Origin: Solanum dulcamara | Lineage: Eukaryota > Streptophyta > Magnoliopsida > Solanales > Solanaceae | Length of the DNA: 64,000 nucleotides | Direction of reading: 5' to 3' | Assembly (NCBI RefSeq): GCF_947179165.1 | Contig: NC_077240.1 | Location: 55,872,501-55,936,500, forward strand | In this document: piece by piece, positions 11,705 through 26,700 of the stretch | Layout: every line of letters starts with the position of its first letter | How positions within the stretch are numbered: the first letter of the stretch is position 1 | Made by a program: the position numbers and the translations under genes | The notes under the pieces: generated by a model | Database searches by the model: none | The model's input: only the letters and a program-made list of their open reading frames with translations | What the model was told of the DNA's origin: nothing

Positions 11705-14700
11705 ATGGAACTGGCAAAAACTCTGAACGAGTTTAGAGTTGGGTCTGTACCCACTGTATTCTACATCCCAGACTTCATTACTGAGTCAGAACACGACAAC
11801 TTATTGAATACTGTAAAATTCTTCGCTTTACTCAATCACTCTATCCTTTTGCCTTTTCATTTTCTTCACAAATCTGTACTGTTTCATCTTATTTCTTCCA
11901 TTATTCATCTTTCCTTTTTTTTTTGTGTGTGTTCTAGATATACGATGCTCCAATTTCTAAATGGAAATCCTTGAAAAACAGGAGGTTGCAAAACTGGGGT
12001 ATGTTGTTCTTTAATATTCCCGAGTTATTCCTCATTTTAAAAAAATACAATTCAGACTTAATTCTTTTGTTGCTTTGTGTTGGTGTCCCATGGAAGGAGG
12101 CGTTGTGCATGAAAAGGGCCTTATAGCTCAAGACTGTACGTACACATTGAACCCTTTTCTCTTGTCTCTCTATTAACATTTGAATACCAAGTATTAACCT
12201 AAGAAATTGTGCATATTGCCACAACCACTTTCATTAACTTCCATTTGCTGTCAGTGAACAATTCTCAAGCAAATTTTCACTTAATTTGTGAATGACATGC
12301 ATATTATTAGGAGTGTGATACTTCAGTAGGTTTAACATTTCATAAACTATGAAGCATTATGGCCACATCAATCTCCAAACTTCAATATTGAGATATGCCT
12401 ATAGCACACAAGAGTACAACACGACACTTCCATACATTTCGTATCCTACAAATAGTTGAAATTTGTAATTTCAAAAGGCATCAAAAATCAAAACATGAGG
12501 ATTGAAATTTCTGTACACTTGACCAAAGAGAGCATTAAATTAGGGAGGAAAATTCATATTGTAAGAGGGAATATGACGAAACGTAGTGTGAGAGTAGATA
12601 AAGCAAAGAGAGCATAGTACTCCAAAGAGGGATATGGACATACTGTTTTGAAATTTGACCTTCTATTGGATGTTGAATTTCTTATATAGTGGTTAGGTCT
12701 AAAGCTGTATGTTTTTTGGACAAACCTCGTGACCTTAGCCGATACAAAGCTTTATGATAGCACCCAATTGTTCTACATTCTTTGCACTTATTCTTATTAT
12801 ACGTATTCAGTTGGCTCGGCGGGAAGAGGAGTGTACCATGAGAGAAGCAAAGAGGATAGTTTATTAGATCATTTGTATCCAACAGGAAATTTCCTTTCTC
12901 TTTTTCAAATTTTCTGCTATTGAGCAGACATGTGCATAAGAGACATGTATTGGGCTTAATAGAGTATTTCTTTTTTTATCAAGCTCGTTTCCATATGGCC
13001 ATAAAAACAGAAAAAAGATTATCAAAGGAAAGCTTAAAAGTTAAGGAGATTAAGAGAAGATGAAACTTTGTGGAAGCGTCCAATTCTTACAACAATAGAA
13101 TCCAAAGAACCTTTAAAAATTTGATAAATCATGCCCTAAATGAGCCCCAGTGTTTATATTTTTACCTTTAAAAACCCGTAAAAATAACCAAATAGTCCCA
13201 AAGCGAATATTTTCCTTGGATTGCCCATAGGCCCAATCCGTTGTTCTAAGCCTAGTGCAGCGAGTCTTTCCAACTTCTATGCATGAATTAGGTAGAGTGG
13301 TCATAAATATGTGTTAAAGTGTCCAAATGTCTAACTTTTGGAACATCGTAAACTACACTTAGAAGGCCTGTTGCAACTGTAATTCCTAATGTCTCATTTT
13401 TTAGTTATCATTACTTGTTTTCATTTGACTTCAACATCTTCTTTTATGACTCCACTACAAATTCATGTATTACCTACACAAATCTTATAAAATCATGTAA
13501 GTGTGCCCCAATGCTTTGATCAAGTCATAAGAGCACAATACGTGATGTGTGGATTATGTGCATGTCATGGGTTCCAGATCTGCTGCAGACAAAGGTCTGG
13601 TATTTTTAAGTAGAGAAGGATAGAGGGGTAGGTCCATTATCCACTGATTTTCAAAACGTGGGCCACAGCCTTCGGGGGTTTCTCATTTATTAAATAAGAA
13701 AAGAAGAGATATGTACGCAAAATACTCATGAAATAATAAATCTTCAGATGGAAGTACATTAACAGATAGATATGTTTTTAGCTCATGAGTCTGCCACTTG
13801 ATATTTTGGTCAAAAGGCAACTCATTTGCTTGGAGTTTTGTTTTCTTGTTCCATTTGAACATCCCAAAAGGGGACACTGTGGTATCACTTTCATTGTTGA
13901 ATTAAGTGGCTTTTTATCCCTCGTAGTAGATGTTACTCTATATGATGATCAGGTTATAAGTCAGTTGTATTCGTCTAATCATTTATGGTATTTTTAATGG
14001 CTAACTATTCATCTTCGCGATGGAGATGTCTTTACATTCCATATGGCTCTCAAATGAATATCCTAGTAATGTAAACAATTCTTGTTAAATAATTAATGTT
14101 ATATAGAATAAAGACCTGTTAAATTTTTTCTCTGTGCTCCAAATTTACTTTTGAACTCAACTCTTCGGCATGTTTAACCTTCTCTTTCGGCCAACGTCAG
14201 TCAAAGATTATCTAATAGTTATAAAAACTTCAGCACAAAGGCAGTGCTGGTTGCCATATTTACCAAACAAAGTGACAGCAAAATCAGTCTATCCGTGATA
14301 CTACTTACAAGGATTTCTACAATGGTTCTAAAACTTCTAAAATAGATGCAGAATCATCTGTGAATATTTCTTTACACCAAAAATGAAAAAGTAAGACATA
14401 ATTCATCTTTATCTTCTGCGTCGAACTGTATCTATTTTCAGAATATCTTACTTTTCTTTCCTTATAAATGGTTCACCATATGCATGCAAGTCTATTTTTC
14501 ATCTCTTCTTCTGTTTGGTACCTCTGCCGGAGCTGCTCCAACATGCCAATAATTCACTAGTCAGCCTTGGCATTGTTCATCTAATGCCTTTCATGTTTAA
14601 GAAAAATTGCCAAAGCTTGCAAGTGATTACACAGTGAATAAACAGTTGGCTGTTGCCTTTTGACTCCTTTCCACAAAGATCGCTTTTTGAACATAGTTGG

Positions 14701-17700
14701 ATTTCCCTTCTATTTAAGTTTTCTTGAGTCAGGCAGTATCCTTAAGCTACCAGCCAAACAAAACAAGCTACTCCCTCTGTCCCAATTTGTGTGATGGTGT
14801 TTGACTGGACCAGCTTAATCATGAAAGGAAGACTTTTGAAACATATGGTCTAAATTAAGCCAAGATATTTGTGTGGCTATAAATCATTTCATTAAGATAA
14901 AAATGTGAAGTTTGACGTTAAATTGTTACTAAATATAGATGGTGTCACCCTTTGGGGTGGTCCAGTGGTTTTGGCTTGGGACTTCCATGTTGGAGGTCTC
15001 AAGTTTTAAACCCCTTGCCAACGAAAGCAAGGGGTTTGCCTTCTGGGTCGAGCTCGTTACACCGGGCTTGCCTGGTGCGGGTTACCTCTCCTGTGTGGTT
15101 TGCGAGCTATTGCATAGAAGCGGGGGTTTTACCTTGTGCGCACCCAACGGGTTGCGGGTGCGGGTTTCCCTTGTCATAAAAAAATAAATATAGAAAGGTG
15201 TCATACTTTTCGGTATGGACTAACAATAAAAGAGTGTTACATAATCGAGATGGAAAGAGTACCTTGTATGGTTTTTTAACTTTCCATATATGTTTCCAGG
15301 GACACAATGTAGCTTGTTGACTAGTATGGATCAGATCATCATGAGATGATTGACTGTGTATATTTCTTTCCTATGCTTCAGCCCTACCTGCTTGTCCTCT
15401 TATTCCTCAAAGCCTTTGAAATGCTCAGAGATAAACTCAATCAGCTCTTTTTATTTCCCAATTCTGTAGCAGTCTTCTAAAATTCAAGTGCCAACCCCAA
15501 TAGCTGGATTTACTGTTGCATCTTGTTGCTGACTTAAACTAAAGATATCTGGAAACAGGATCTTTAAGGACCACTATCCGAGCTAGTTACCTTTTCAAAA
15601 AGATGTTCTTCTTCCATTTCCCACTTTGATACTGGTATTTATTTTGAAAGAGGATCATAAACCTTTGATTATTCCCCATACATGTGTGTGAACCTATAGA
15701 AGTTGTAAAAGCATCAAATCTGGTGGCCTGAAATTCAGGAAAGCCTTGATCTCCTTTCTAAAGCTCGCTCTCAAACTGTGACCCGAACTACCTCGACTGG
15801 GTTAGCTATTTGTTGAGCCGCTGCTATTGTCTGTGGAGCTAACACAGGTGCTGGCAATTGGGTTTGTAAGCCTGATGCAACCTGTTGCACTGGTGTATGA
15901 GAAGCTGGAGTCTGTCCACCCACTGTATCCTGTGTATGTGAAGTAGCTGGAGGCACTATCCCATCTAGATGCAGAATAATAACCTCTAACTCTGATACCA
16001 TCCTCACTGATAATTCTAGTGGTACTGCAACTGAGATTCCCCAGTTTATGTCCTGGACATCTCCCTTTGCTCGAAGCTCGAATGGTGCCTGTCTAGTGGT
16101 TGGGCATCTACCTCCATCCCTGATGGTTGACTGTGTTGGAGCCCGTCCCGGTGACCTGGCTCTGCTCCGACTGTGCCATGTGTTGCTGGTGCACCGCACC
16201 CCCTTGCCTGGCAGATGCGAATGAATGTGTCCTAATCATCTATTCAAGAAACAAGAGAAGGATTATTTCCTTGATCAACGCTATAGCACAATAACAATCA
16301 GAAAGAAGGAAAACTTTCCTAAAATGCTCGTGTAGCCTCCTGTTTATAGATATGGAGCTCTAAATATCCATAAATAAGACTCTACTCGATACTGCTCCAT
16401 GACTCCAAGGAATTTGAGAATCTGGGCTCTAATTTGAAGTTCATCACAACCCAACTCGGGGACTTAGACGTGATAGTGCACCCTACAAGTCACTATCCTT
16501 GCCTGGTGAACCCTCTAACAAAATATGCTCATAATAGTGAAATAAATATGATAGAAGAGATACAACAACAATCTAGCATAACGTAAATGCGGAAAGAAGT
16601 ACAATATCTGATATAGTGCAGAAACCCATATTACCCAAAGAAAAGACACTAAGTCTTGGAGCTACTAGTATTTCAGTACAAAGTATGAGACAGAGATCGA
16701 AAGTAAAGTCAATATTCAAGCTACTGGCAGAAAGACTTAAGAGAGTTATCAGTAATTTGATATTTCCTAATCAGAATGGTTTTATCAAAGGAAGGAAAAT
16801 TACTGATGCTGCAATGGTAACTAATGAAAGCCTTGAAAATTTGATAAGAAAGAAGAAAAGGGGGTGGCCTGTAAGATGGATTTAGAAAAAGTATAAAATC
16901 ATGTCCATTGACATTGCCTATGGAATCTCCGAGGCTGATGAACATGGGTGAGAATTGGATAGAATGGATCAGATTTTGCATATCAACCGTGAGATATGAC
17001 ATCTTAATTAGTGGCGACCCTTAGGTTTTTTCAGCTCTTATAGAGGCCTGAGACTGGGGATCGTCATCTTAATTAATGGCGACCCTTAAGTTTTTTTCAG
17101 CTCTTATAGAGGCTTGAGACTGGGGATCCCTTGTCTCCTTATCTGTTTGTTCTAGTAGTGGAAATTCTTAGTACAATGTTAAGGAAAACAGAAAACTTGG
17201 GTTGGTTAAGGGGTCTAAAGATAGGCAGAAAAGATCAGGAAGGTATGATGCTTAATCATATCTTTTATGCAGATTCTTTTATTTTGTGAGGCTGATAGAG
17301 ATCAAATTTTGTATTTGAAAGGAGTCTTTTTATGCTTTGAGGAATTTACCGGCCTGAGAATTAATCTGGCTAAGAGTATCATATTTAGTATTAATGCTGA
17401 TGACTGTGTTGAAGAGTTTGCAGACATTTTGGGCTGTGAAGTAGATAAATTTCCCACTATTTATTTGGGGCTTCTATTAGGGGTGAAGAGAAAGGATAAA
17501 ACATCTGGCAAGGGGGTTATTGATAGGTGTAAAGAGAAGTGTATAACACCCCTTCTATTTTAAGGCGTCTAATTCGCTCAGCTGAAGACGTACGCACCAA
17601 AAAAATGTTTGTCTTAAACTTAGCGAGTTAGTCGCCTTAAAATATACGAGGTGTTACATCCTCTCCTCCTTAGAAACATCCGTCCTCGAATAAGGATTAA

Positions 17701-20700
17701 CTTCACTTTAGCACACTTCCAAAATTCATAACATTAACTTAAGATAGCGATTAATCTAGCACATACCTCAATATCATAACAGTGTTGAAAATAGGTAAGG
17801 ATACTACTGCCTCATCTCCTCTTCTGCTTCCCAAGTCATCTCCTTGATATTATTACTTCAGCATAATACTTTAACTGGGGCAACTTCTTTAGTCTTGAGC
17901 TTCCTAACCTAACGATCAAGAAAAGCAACCGGGACCTTTGAAAAGGTCATTTCCTCCAAAATTTGAACATCATCATGTGGCATAATACGTGCCGGATCTC
18001 CTATGCATTTACGTAACATTGATATGTGAAACACAGGATGAACTGCTGCTAACTTTGCGGGTAACTCTAACTCATAGGCCACCTTGCCTATCCTGCGGAC
18101 AATTTTATATGGTCCGACATATCTAGGGCTCAACTTGCCCTTCCTGCCAAATCGCATAATGCCCTTCATAGGTGATACCTTTAGAAAGACCTAATCGTCA
18201 ACCACAAACTCTAGCGCTCGACGGCGCACATCGGCAAAAGACTTCTGTTGGCTCTGTGCTGTCTGAAGCCTATCTCTAATAATCCTTACTTTATCAATAT
18301 CTTGTTGCACTAAATCTGGCACCAATAACTTTGCCTCGCTGAGTTCAAACCAACCTACTGGCGATCTACACTTTAGCCCATGTATAGCTTTATAAGGAGC
18401 CATCGGAATACTTGTGCGGTAGCTTTATTATTGGAAAACCCAATCAAAGATATATGATCATCCCAACTTCCTCTAAAGTCTAATACACATGCACGCAACA
18501 TATCTTCAACTGTTTGAATAGTGTGTTCAGCCTGTCCATTAGTTTAGGGATGGAAGCTGTACTTAGGCTCACCTGGGTACCTAGACCTTTCTAGAAGGAT
18601 TTCTAGAAGTTTGATGTAATTTGTGCACCTCTATATGAGATAATGGACAAAGGAATGCCATGTAGGCGAACTATCTCACGTATATAAAATATGGCATAAT
18701 CTTCTGCGACATAAGTAGTCCTGACCGGCAGGAAATGAGTTGATTTCGTCAACCTGTCTACAATCACCCCAATGGATTCATACTTCCTGCTCGTCCGAGG
18801 TAAACCTGTAATGAAATCCAAATTAATTACGTCATATTTCCATGCTGGAATCTCTATATTCTGAGTCAGGCCTCTAGGCCTCTGGTGTTCAACCTTCACC
18901 CGTTGACAATTAGGACATTGAACTACAAAACCTGTAATATCTCATTTCATGCCATCCCACCAGTATAGCTGCCTGAGGTCACAATACATCTTCAGGGCAC
19001 CTAGATGCACTGAATATCGAGAGTAATGAGCTTCGCTCATAATCTGATCCCGTAGCCTTCCCACATTAGGCACACAACTCTGATATTTGAGAACTCTGTC
19101 TGCTCCACGATCAAATAGGCTATGTTCTTGGTGTGTTATGTTGTCTTTGAGCAATACCAATTTTGTGTCTTCATACTGTCGCTGCTTAACTTCTGCTACC
19201 AAGGATGACTCTGTTGTATTTTGAACGACACCACCTCCATCTTCGGAATCAAGCAACCGATTCTGTAAGTTAGCCAAATGCTGCTGCAAGGATTTTACCA
19301 TTTCATTTTTATTAGCCTTAACATAATTCAAACTATTCATAGACAACTCAAACTGTTTATAGACTTGCGGCTTAAAACATCTGCCACAACATTTGTTTTA
19401 CCTGGATGGTATAGAATGCTTACATCATGATCGTTTAGCAATTCTAGCCACCTTTTATGCCTTAAATTCAGCTCTTTCTGTTGAAACAAGTACGGGAGGC
19501 TCTTATGATCAGTGAAGATATCAACATGTACTCCATACAAGTAGTGACGCCAGATCTTCAATGCAAACGCTACAGCTGTCAATTCTAGGTCATGGGTAGG
19601 GTAAGTCTTCTCGTGCTTTCTCGACTGTCTAGAAGCATAGGCGATAACCTTGCCATGTTGCTTCAGAACACAACCGAGCCCAACTCTGGAAGCATCACAA
19701 TAAATAACATAACCCTCTGTACGCTTAGGAAGGGTCAAGATAGGTGCTGAAGTTAACTTATCCTTTAATTCTTGGAAACTTCGCTCACACGCCTCTGACC
19801 ACTGAAACTTAATTGCTTTATGAGTCAACTTCATCAATGATGTGGAGAAGATAGAGAAACCTATTATAAATCTACGAGAATAGTCCACTAAACCCAGCAA
19901 GCTACGAACTTTTGTAGGATTCAAAGGTCTGGGCCAACTCTTTGCAATTTCTATTTTCTGACTATCAACCCTTAGACTTTCTTCTGTAATTACATGACCA
20001 AGAAAAGCTACATATGTTAGCCAAAATTCACATTTAGAAAATTTAGCATACAACCTGTGCTCCTATTGAGTCTGTAGCACAACTCTTAGGTGATTTGCAT
20101 GCTCAACCACTCATCCGAATAAATCTAGATGTCGTCAATGAAGACGATAATAGACACATCAAGAAAGGGCTTCATTACTCTGTTCATTAGATCTATGAAG
20201 GCAGATAGGGCATTATTAAGTCCAAATGACATCACCAGAAATTCATAATGATCATATCGGGTCCTGAAGGCAGTCTTAGGGACATCAATTTCCCTAACTC
20301 GTAACTGGTGGTATCCAGACCTCAAATTGATTTTGGAAAAACCTTAAGCTCCCTACAACTGGACAAACAAATCATCAATTCGGGGGAGCAGATACTTATT
20401 CTTGATTGTTACTTTGTTCAATTGTCTATAGTCGATGCATATTCATATAGATCCATCCTTCTTTCGCACAAACAATTCTGGTGCACCCTACGGCGATATG
20501 CCAGGCCATATGAAACCTTTCCCGAGCAAATCTTTCAACTGCTCCTTCAATTCTCTTAACTCCACTGGAGCCATATTGATATAGGATTAGTATCTGGAGT
20601 AGATCAATAGCAAAATCTATTTCCCTTTCCGGAGGGACTCCAGGTAGGTCTTCTGAGAAGACTTCTGGAAACTCACTTACCACTTGAATCGTCTGAAAAG

Positions 20701-23700
20701 TCATGCGTTCACTTTCCAAGTTTCTGACCCGAACCAAATGAGAAATATAACCTTTGGATATCAACATCTGGGCCTTAGGATATGAAATAAATTTACCTTT
20801 AGGCATTGCAACATTACCCTACCATTCTAGGACTGACTCATCTGAAAAGTGAAATCTATCAATTTTGGCTCAACAATCAATATTAGCATAACATGCTGCT
20901 ACCCAATCCATACCCATAATAACATCAAAATCAACCATTTCAAGCTCCACTTGATCAGCTTGGGTAGATCTACCACATACCAAAATTGCACAGTTTTATT
21001 AAACCTTTCTAGCTAACACAAACTCACCAATTGGAGTAGAAACAACAAATGGTTTAAATAATAATTCAGGAACTATTTCGAGTTTACTTGCAACCAACAG
21101 AGTAACATAGAGAGGGTAGAACCAGGAACAAGCAAAGCATATACTGTACGAGAATGAATAATCAATGTACTTGTGATAATGTTAGGTGATGCCTCCTGGT
21201 CCTGGTGACCACCCAATGCATAAAATCGATTCTGCACGTCCCCTGAACCAGATGCCTCCCCCATCTCCCCCTACCACGATCTGAAGTGGACAAAGGACTA
21301 GGTCTCAGAGGGTGAACTAAAGGTGAAGAAGTCGCTGATAATCTCGCTAGCTGAATCGTATGACCTCTCTCTGCTCGGACAGTACTTCCTAATATGCCCT
21401 GGATGCCCACCATCATAACATACATTTTTCCCCTGACGACATGGTCCAGAATATGCCCTTCCGTACGACACAATGCGATAATGGTGGTCTTCCCTACTTT
21501 GATTACCTTGTCACTGTGAAGGACTCCGATCTCTCTGACTCTGAAACTAAGATGGAGCACTATTTACTGGTCTAGCCAACTGCTTGGATGACCGAGCCCC
21601 GAGGTCCCCTCGAGGGTCTTTGTAGAAACCCACAGTCCTAGCTCTCTTCCTATGCTCTTTCTCTCTACGAGTATCTCGTAGCTAATGAAATAAATCCTCT
21701 GCTCTTTGAGCGAAAGCATGCATCCGTGCAATAGCCATATCAGCCTAAGTAGACACTCCTAAGCAGTCACGAGCCACGTGAGACCCTAAACCTAACACAA
21801 ACCAATAGACTCTATCCTCAATTATGTGCACCATATGGGGAGTATATCTGGCCAAGGAATTAAACCTAAGGCTATACTCATGCATACTCATACTGCCCTG
21901 CTGCAAATGTAAGAAATGCTTAGCTCGATCCTGTGGAAGGTCTCATGATATGTATTGATCTTTTAAGGCCTAGGAGAAAAGGTGCACTAGTTCCCTTGGA
22001 TTTAGCCTATGCCTCATACCATAATATAGCAACATCACGTAGCCTGAATACTCTTAACTCCACTCCCTCTATAACTCCACTACCTTTGTAACTGTCGCCT
22101 TCATCGCCTTCAACACTCTATAAGCCTGATAAATCAAAACCTTGGGATCCTCGTTCGGATCAGATGAAAACTGGAGGACTGAGGCTTAGAAATTCACATG
22201 CTCTAATACTCTTTGCCGTATAACCTTTAGGCCCTTCCACTGGTTCCAACTGCCGTTGTTAGTCAGCAGCTATAAGAGCCATCAACTGAATAGCTCCCTC
22301 AATGCCCTGTCATTCCGGGGTTGCTGGAGGTGCGACAAGTGCCAAAGGGTTAACAACTACACTATCACCCTCATGTATCACTAGGCTGGTGGACTCGATG
22401 TCTTTCCACTGCAGCTCTAGCTAAAGCTGGAGGGGCTGTAAAACCTGGAGCAGGAGACTCGTTCTGAGCCTCTAACCCATCTCCCTGTTTATTTGGAGTG
22501 TGGCTACTACCCTCTACTGCAGTCATGCCAATCAAACGCGTAGCCATCTGCCTTGTCACAGGCATATTCTGAAATAATAACACGAATATATCATAGAACC
22601 TGATGACTTCACTCTATAACACGAACTATCAATAAAAGATGTGAAACAACTCCTAAATGTCCTATAGCCTCGTGATTATAAGTGTTATGCACAACATACC
22701 CATAAACAAGACTTTATTAGACACAATTTTGTGGACTCCCTAGGACACGACTTTGCGCTGATACCAAGTTTGTCATGCCCCAAAATTAGGGGAGGGCGCG
22801 ACTGGCCTTGATATTGATGGAATCGAGAAGCTAGTTATATAAGATCTGAAACTATAACACTTAGGCCATCCAGGCCGCCTGTCACAACCATCTGGACCCA
22901 CAAGGTCGCAACTAAATAAAATTTGAAAAATATAAGGTCAACTAGGCCGTAATACAATTAAATTGAGCAACGAAAAGACGACAAGGCCATAAAACCAAAC
23001 TGAACTAAACTGTACATACACGTCCACAAAAGCCTCTAAAGAGCAACAGACTTCGTGCGCGGGATAGGGACTTGGCCAACCCACACAAAACATCAAAACA
23101 CGATGCTGCCAAACAAGAATATTGCTCCTGAAAGAAAGGAGCATCCTACTGCAACTAACGATCGGAGCTTCTACCTGCATCTGCAACACAAATGCAGCGT
23201 CCCCAGACAAAGGGATGTCAGTACGAATAACATGCACTTGTATGTAAAGCTGAAAGCTGTAAACATAAGTATATCGAAGATATTGAACCAGAGGTAGGGA
23301 TAGAAATGACCTGAGACTCTGGAAGCTGAAAGCTGAAAGCTGATAACAGCTTAACCTTTCTATGTGAATACAACCAAGTAAGCACATATACAAATCATAC
23401 TGCCCTAATGGTGAACTGTATGATAATTTAGCCATAAGATGATGTTGCCCAGCCAAGGTGGCCTTCTCAGAGGTGTGATAACTGAATAAACATCTGTCCA
23501 CTTGACATGTCCGCAGTGGTGGTGTATTGAACTATAGCTGTAGCTATTATTGTATCTTCCCACCGATATTACCGCATTAGTGGTGTAACATAAAACCATA
23601 ACCATTATCACCTACTGAGCTGACCGGGCTTATATCGGGTCTATCTAATACATATAGAACATATTCAAACTGACACTGAGACTGCTGCCTCAGGCCCTCA

Positions 23701-26700
23701 ATAGGCCTCTTCAAGACATGTAAACAACTTGTATATAAACATATAAGGATTTCAAATAGCATATAAGCATGCCTACTTAATGACTTAAACAACCTTCACA
23801 AGGTTTAAATGGCACAAGGATTCTAGTAGGCTTATGAATGATGTGCTAGAGATAATTTTGCCACCTTACCATATAGCTAGAACCAGAGTACTTATATTTT
23901 TATTTATGTATAATCCACTACCATTCAGGATCTGCATATAAACATGTATATCTTGCCCATAAGGTGCTTTCATTACACGTGTACACAATTATACAATTGG
24001 ATTTCGGTTATTAACTTATCATGTCGACGACCACAAATAGTTCTTAATTCTTTTGCCTTACACACATGAAAACATGGAACTCATATACACAACTACTTCA
24101 TAATGAAAACACCTATAGAACTAGCTCACAGTGCGCACGATAAAGGGTCTCCAAACTCAATTTACAACTACGACAATAATTTTTTATATATATATAGTGG
24201 ACAAATAGGGAACTTTATAAGATAGCGAGGAAGGAGGCGAAGTCATCTATTTCGACTGCAAAAACGGCAGCTTTTGAACGTCTTTATGCTGAACTAGAAG
24301 AGAAAGGCGGGGATAGAAAATTGTTTAAGCTAGCCAGGGTGCGAGAGAGAAGGGCACGCGATGTGGATCAAGTGAAGTGCATTAAGGACGAGCATGGAAA
24401 AGTATTGGTAGAGAAGACCTTCATTAAACAGGGATGACAGTCGTACTTCCATAAACTCTTGAATGAAGAAGGGGACAGAGAGATTGTGTTGGGAGATTTG
24501 GAACATACAAGGAGGCTTCATGATTTTGGGTGTTGCAGGATTATTCGGTCGAAGAGGTTAAGGGTGTTGTGCGTAGGATGCGCTGGGGTAGAGCGACCGG
24601 ACCTGACGAGATTCTTGGGGAATTTTGGAAGAGCGTGAGCTCGGTAGGTTTGGAGTGGCTGACTAGGTTATTTAATGTCATCTTTAAGACAACAACGATG
24701 CCCGAAGAATGAAGGTCGAGCGTAATGATCCCTCTATACAAAAACAAGGAGGATATCCAGAGCTGCAACAACTATAGAGGTATCAAGCTTCTAAGCCATA
24801 CTATGAAAGTGTGGGAAAGAGTGGTGGAGATGAGGGTTAGGAGTGGCGTGTCTATTTCAGAGAACCAGTTTGGATTTATGCTTGGACGCTCAACTACAGA
24901 AGCTATCCATCTTATGAGGAGACTGGTGGAGCAGTACAGGGAGAGGAAGAGGGACTTGCATATGGTATTCATCGATCTAGAAAAGGCTTACGATAAAGTT
25001 CCACGAGAGATACTATGGAGATGTTTGGAGGCTAAAGGTGTACCTGTGGCGTACATTAGGTGATCAAGGACATGTATGAGGGTGCCAAAACCAGGGTAAG
25101 GACAGTAGGAGGGGACTCAGAGCACTTTCCAATTGTGATGGGTTGCATCAAGGATCATCCCTTAGTCTATTTTTATTTGCTTTGGTGATGGATGAATTGA
25201 CGTGACAAATTCAAGGTTAGGTGCCATGGTGTATGCTTTTTGCGAATGACATAGTCCTGATCGATGAGACTCGTAGCGGAGTTAACGCTAAGCTGGAGGA
25301 TTGGAGACATACCTTGGAGTCTAAAGGGTTTAAGCTGAGTAGGACCAAGACAAAATACTTAGAGTGCAAGTTCAGTGAGACACCTCAGGAGGTTGGCGCG
25401 GAAGTTAGGCTTGGTGATCAGGCCATCCAACAGAAAAGTAGTTTCAAGTACCTTGGGTCTATCATGCAAGGCAGCGGGGAGATTGACTATGATGTCACAC
25501 ATCGTATTAGGGTAGGGTAGATGAAATGGAGGCTCGCTTTCGGTGTGCTATGTGACAAGAAGGTGCCACCACAACTTAAGGGCAAGTTCTACAAAGTGGT
25601 GGTTAGACCGACTATGTTATATGTGGCGGAGTGTTGTCCAGTTAAGGTCTCTCACGTTCAAAAGATGAAAGTAGCCGAGATGAGAATGTTGAGATGGATG
25701 TGTGGGCATACTAGGAGCGACAGGATTAGAAATGAGGCTATTCGGGACAAGGTAGGAGTGACCTTGATGGAAGACAATATGCGGGAAATGCAACTGAGAT
25801 GGTTTGGGCATTTGAAGAGGAGAGACACAGATGCCCCAGTGCGGAGGTGTGAGAGGTTGGTCATGGATGGTTTCAGAAGAGGTAGGGGTAGGCCGAAGAA
25901 ATATTGGGGAGAGTTGATTAGACAGGACATGACGCAGTTACAGCTTACCGAGGACATGACCTTAGATAGGAGGGTGTGGAGGACCCATATTAGGGTAGAA
26001 GGCTAGTACATAGTCTCGTTATTCTTCCGTATTAGTAGGCGCATTAGCGCACTATAATTTCTTGTGCTCTGACTTCTGTTATTATCTTTCTATTATTTTC
26101 TGTACTTTGATTACTCTATTTTATCTGTGTCGCTTTCGTTATTTGCGTTATTCGTTATTTACTTTCCCATAACGCTTTGAACTTCTTAGCTTTATCTGAC
26201 CTCTTTTTATGCTTCCTTTGAGCCGAGGTCTCTTGGAAACAACCGTCCTACCTTGGTAGGAGTAAGGCCTGCGTACACTTTACCCTCCCCAAACCCCACA
26301 TTGTGGGATTTCACTGGGTTGTTGTTGTTGTTGTTATATATATATCATTTCAATAACTATAGACTTTCACCATGTATTTCCAACCTTTTAACAACATCGT
26401 ACCGTACCTCAATATGAGTTTATGATGTAGGACTACTAGTCCTATTAACGACGTAGATTTTTGCTTGAAATGCAAGAAAGGTGCGCCTTACGTACCTCTC
26501 TTGTGAATTTGATTCTACAAACAATTACTTTATCAAGCTTTACTTTAATCCTTGAAGATATATTATCAATGGAGGAATGATTTCCCAGAATTTGCTCTTC
26601 CTTTTCTCGCCTAAATCTGAGCAAAATTAGATAAACTAACTCCATTATGATGCTCGTCACTGCTTTAGCACTCTATACCCAAGCTTAATTGATTTTTGGG

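Noticed and set aside
12682..13997. Several 60-70-codon ORFs in the ALKBH6 intron considered as host genes
   Set aside because: No domain, no splice partners, no coding bias; typical of random AT-rich intron DNA.
14940..15184. tRNA gene suspected from box A/B-like sequence
   Set aside because: No cloverleaf could be drawn; the A-rich tail and 10-bp target duplication identify a SINE.
22938..23501. 187-codon ORF considered as a novel gene
   Set aside because: It lies wholly in the group-C LTR, sense to the element, with no recognisable domain; LTR ORFs of this size can occur by chance.
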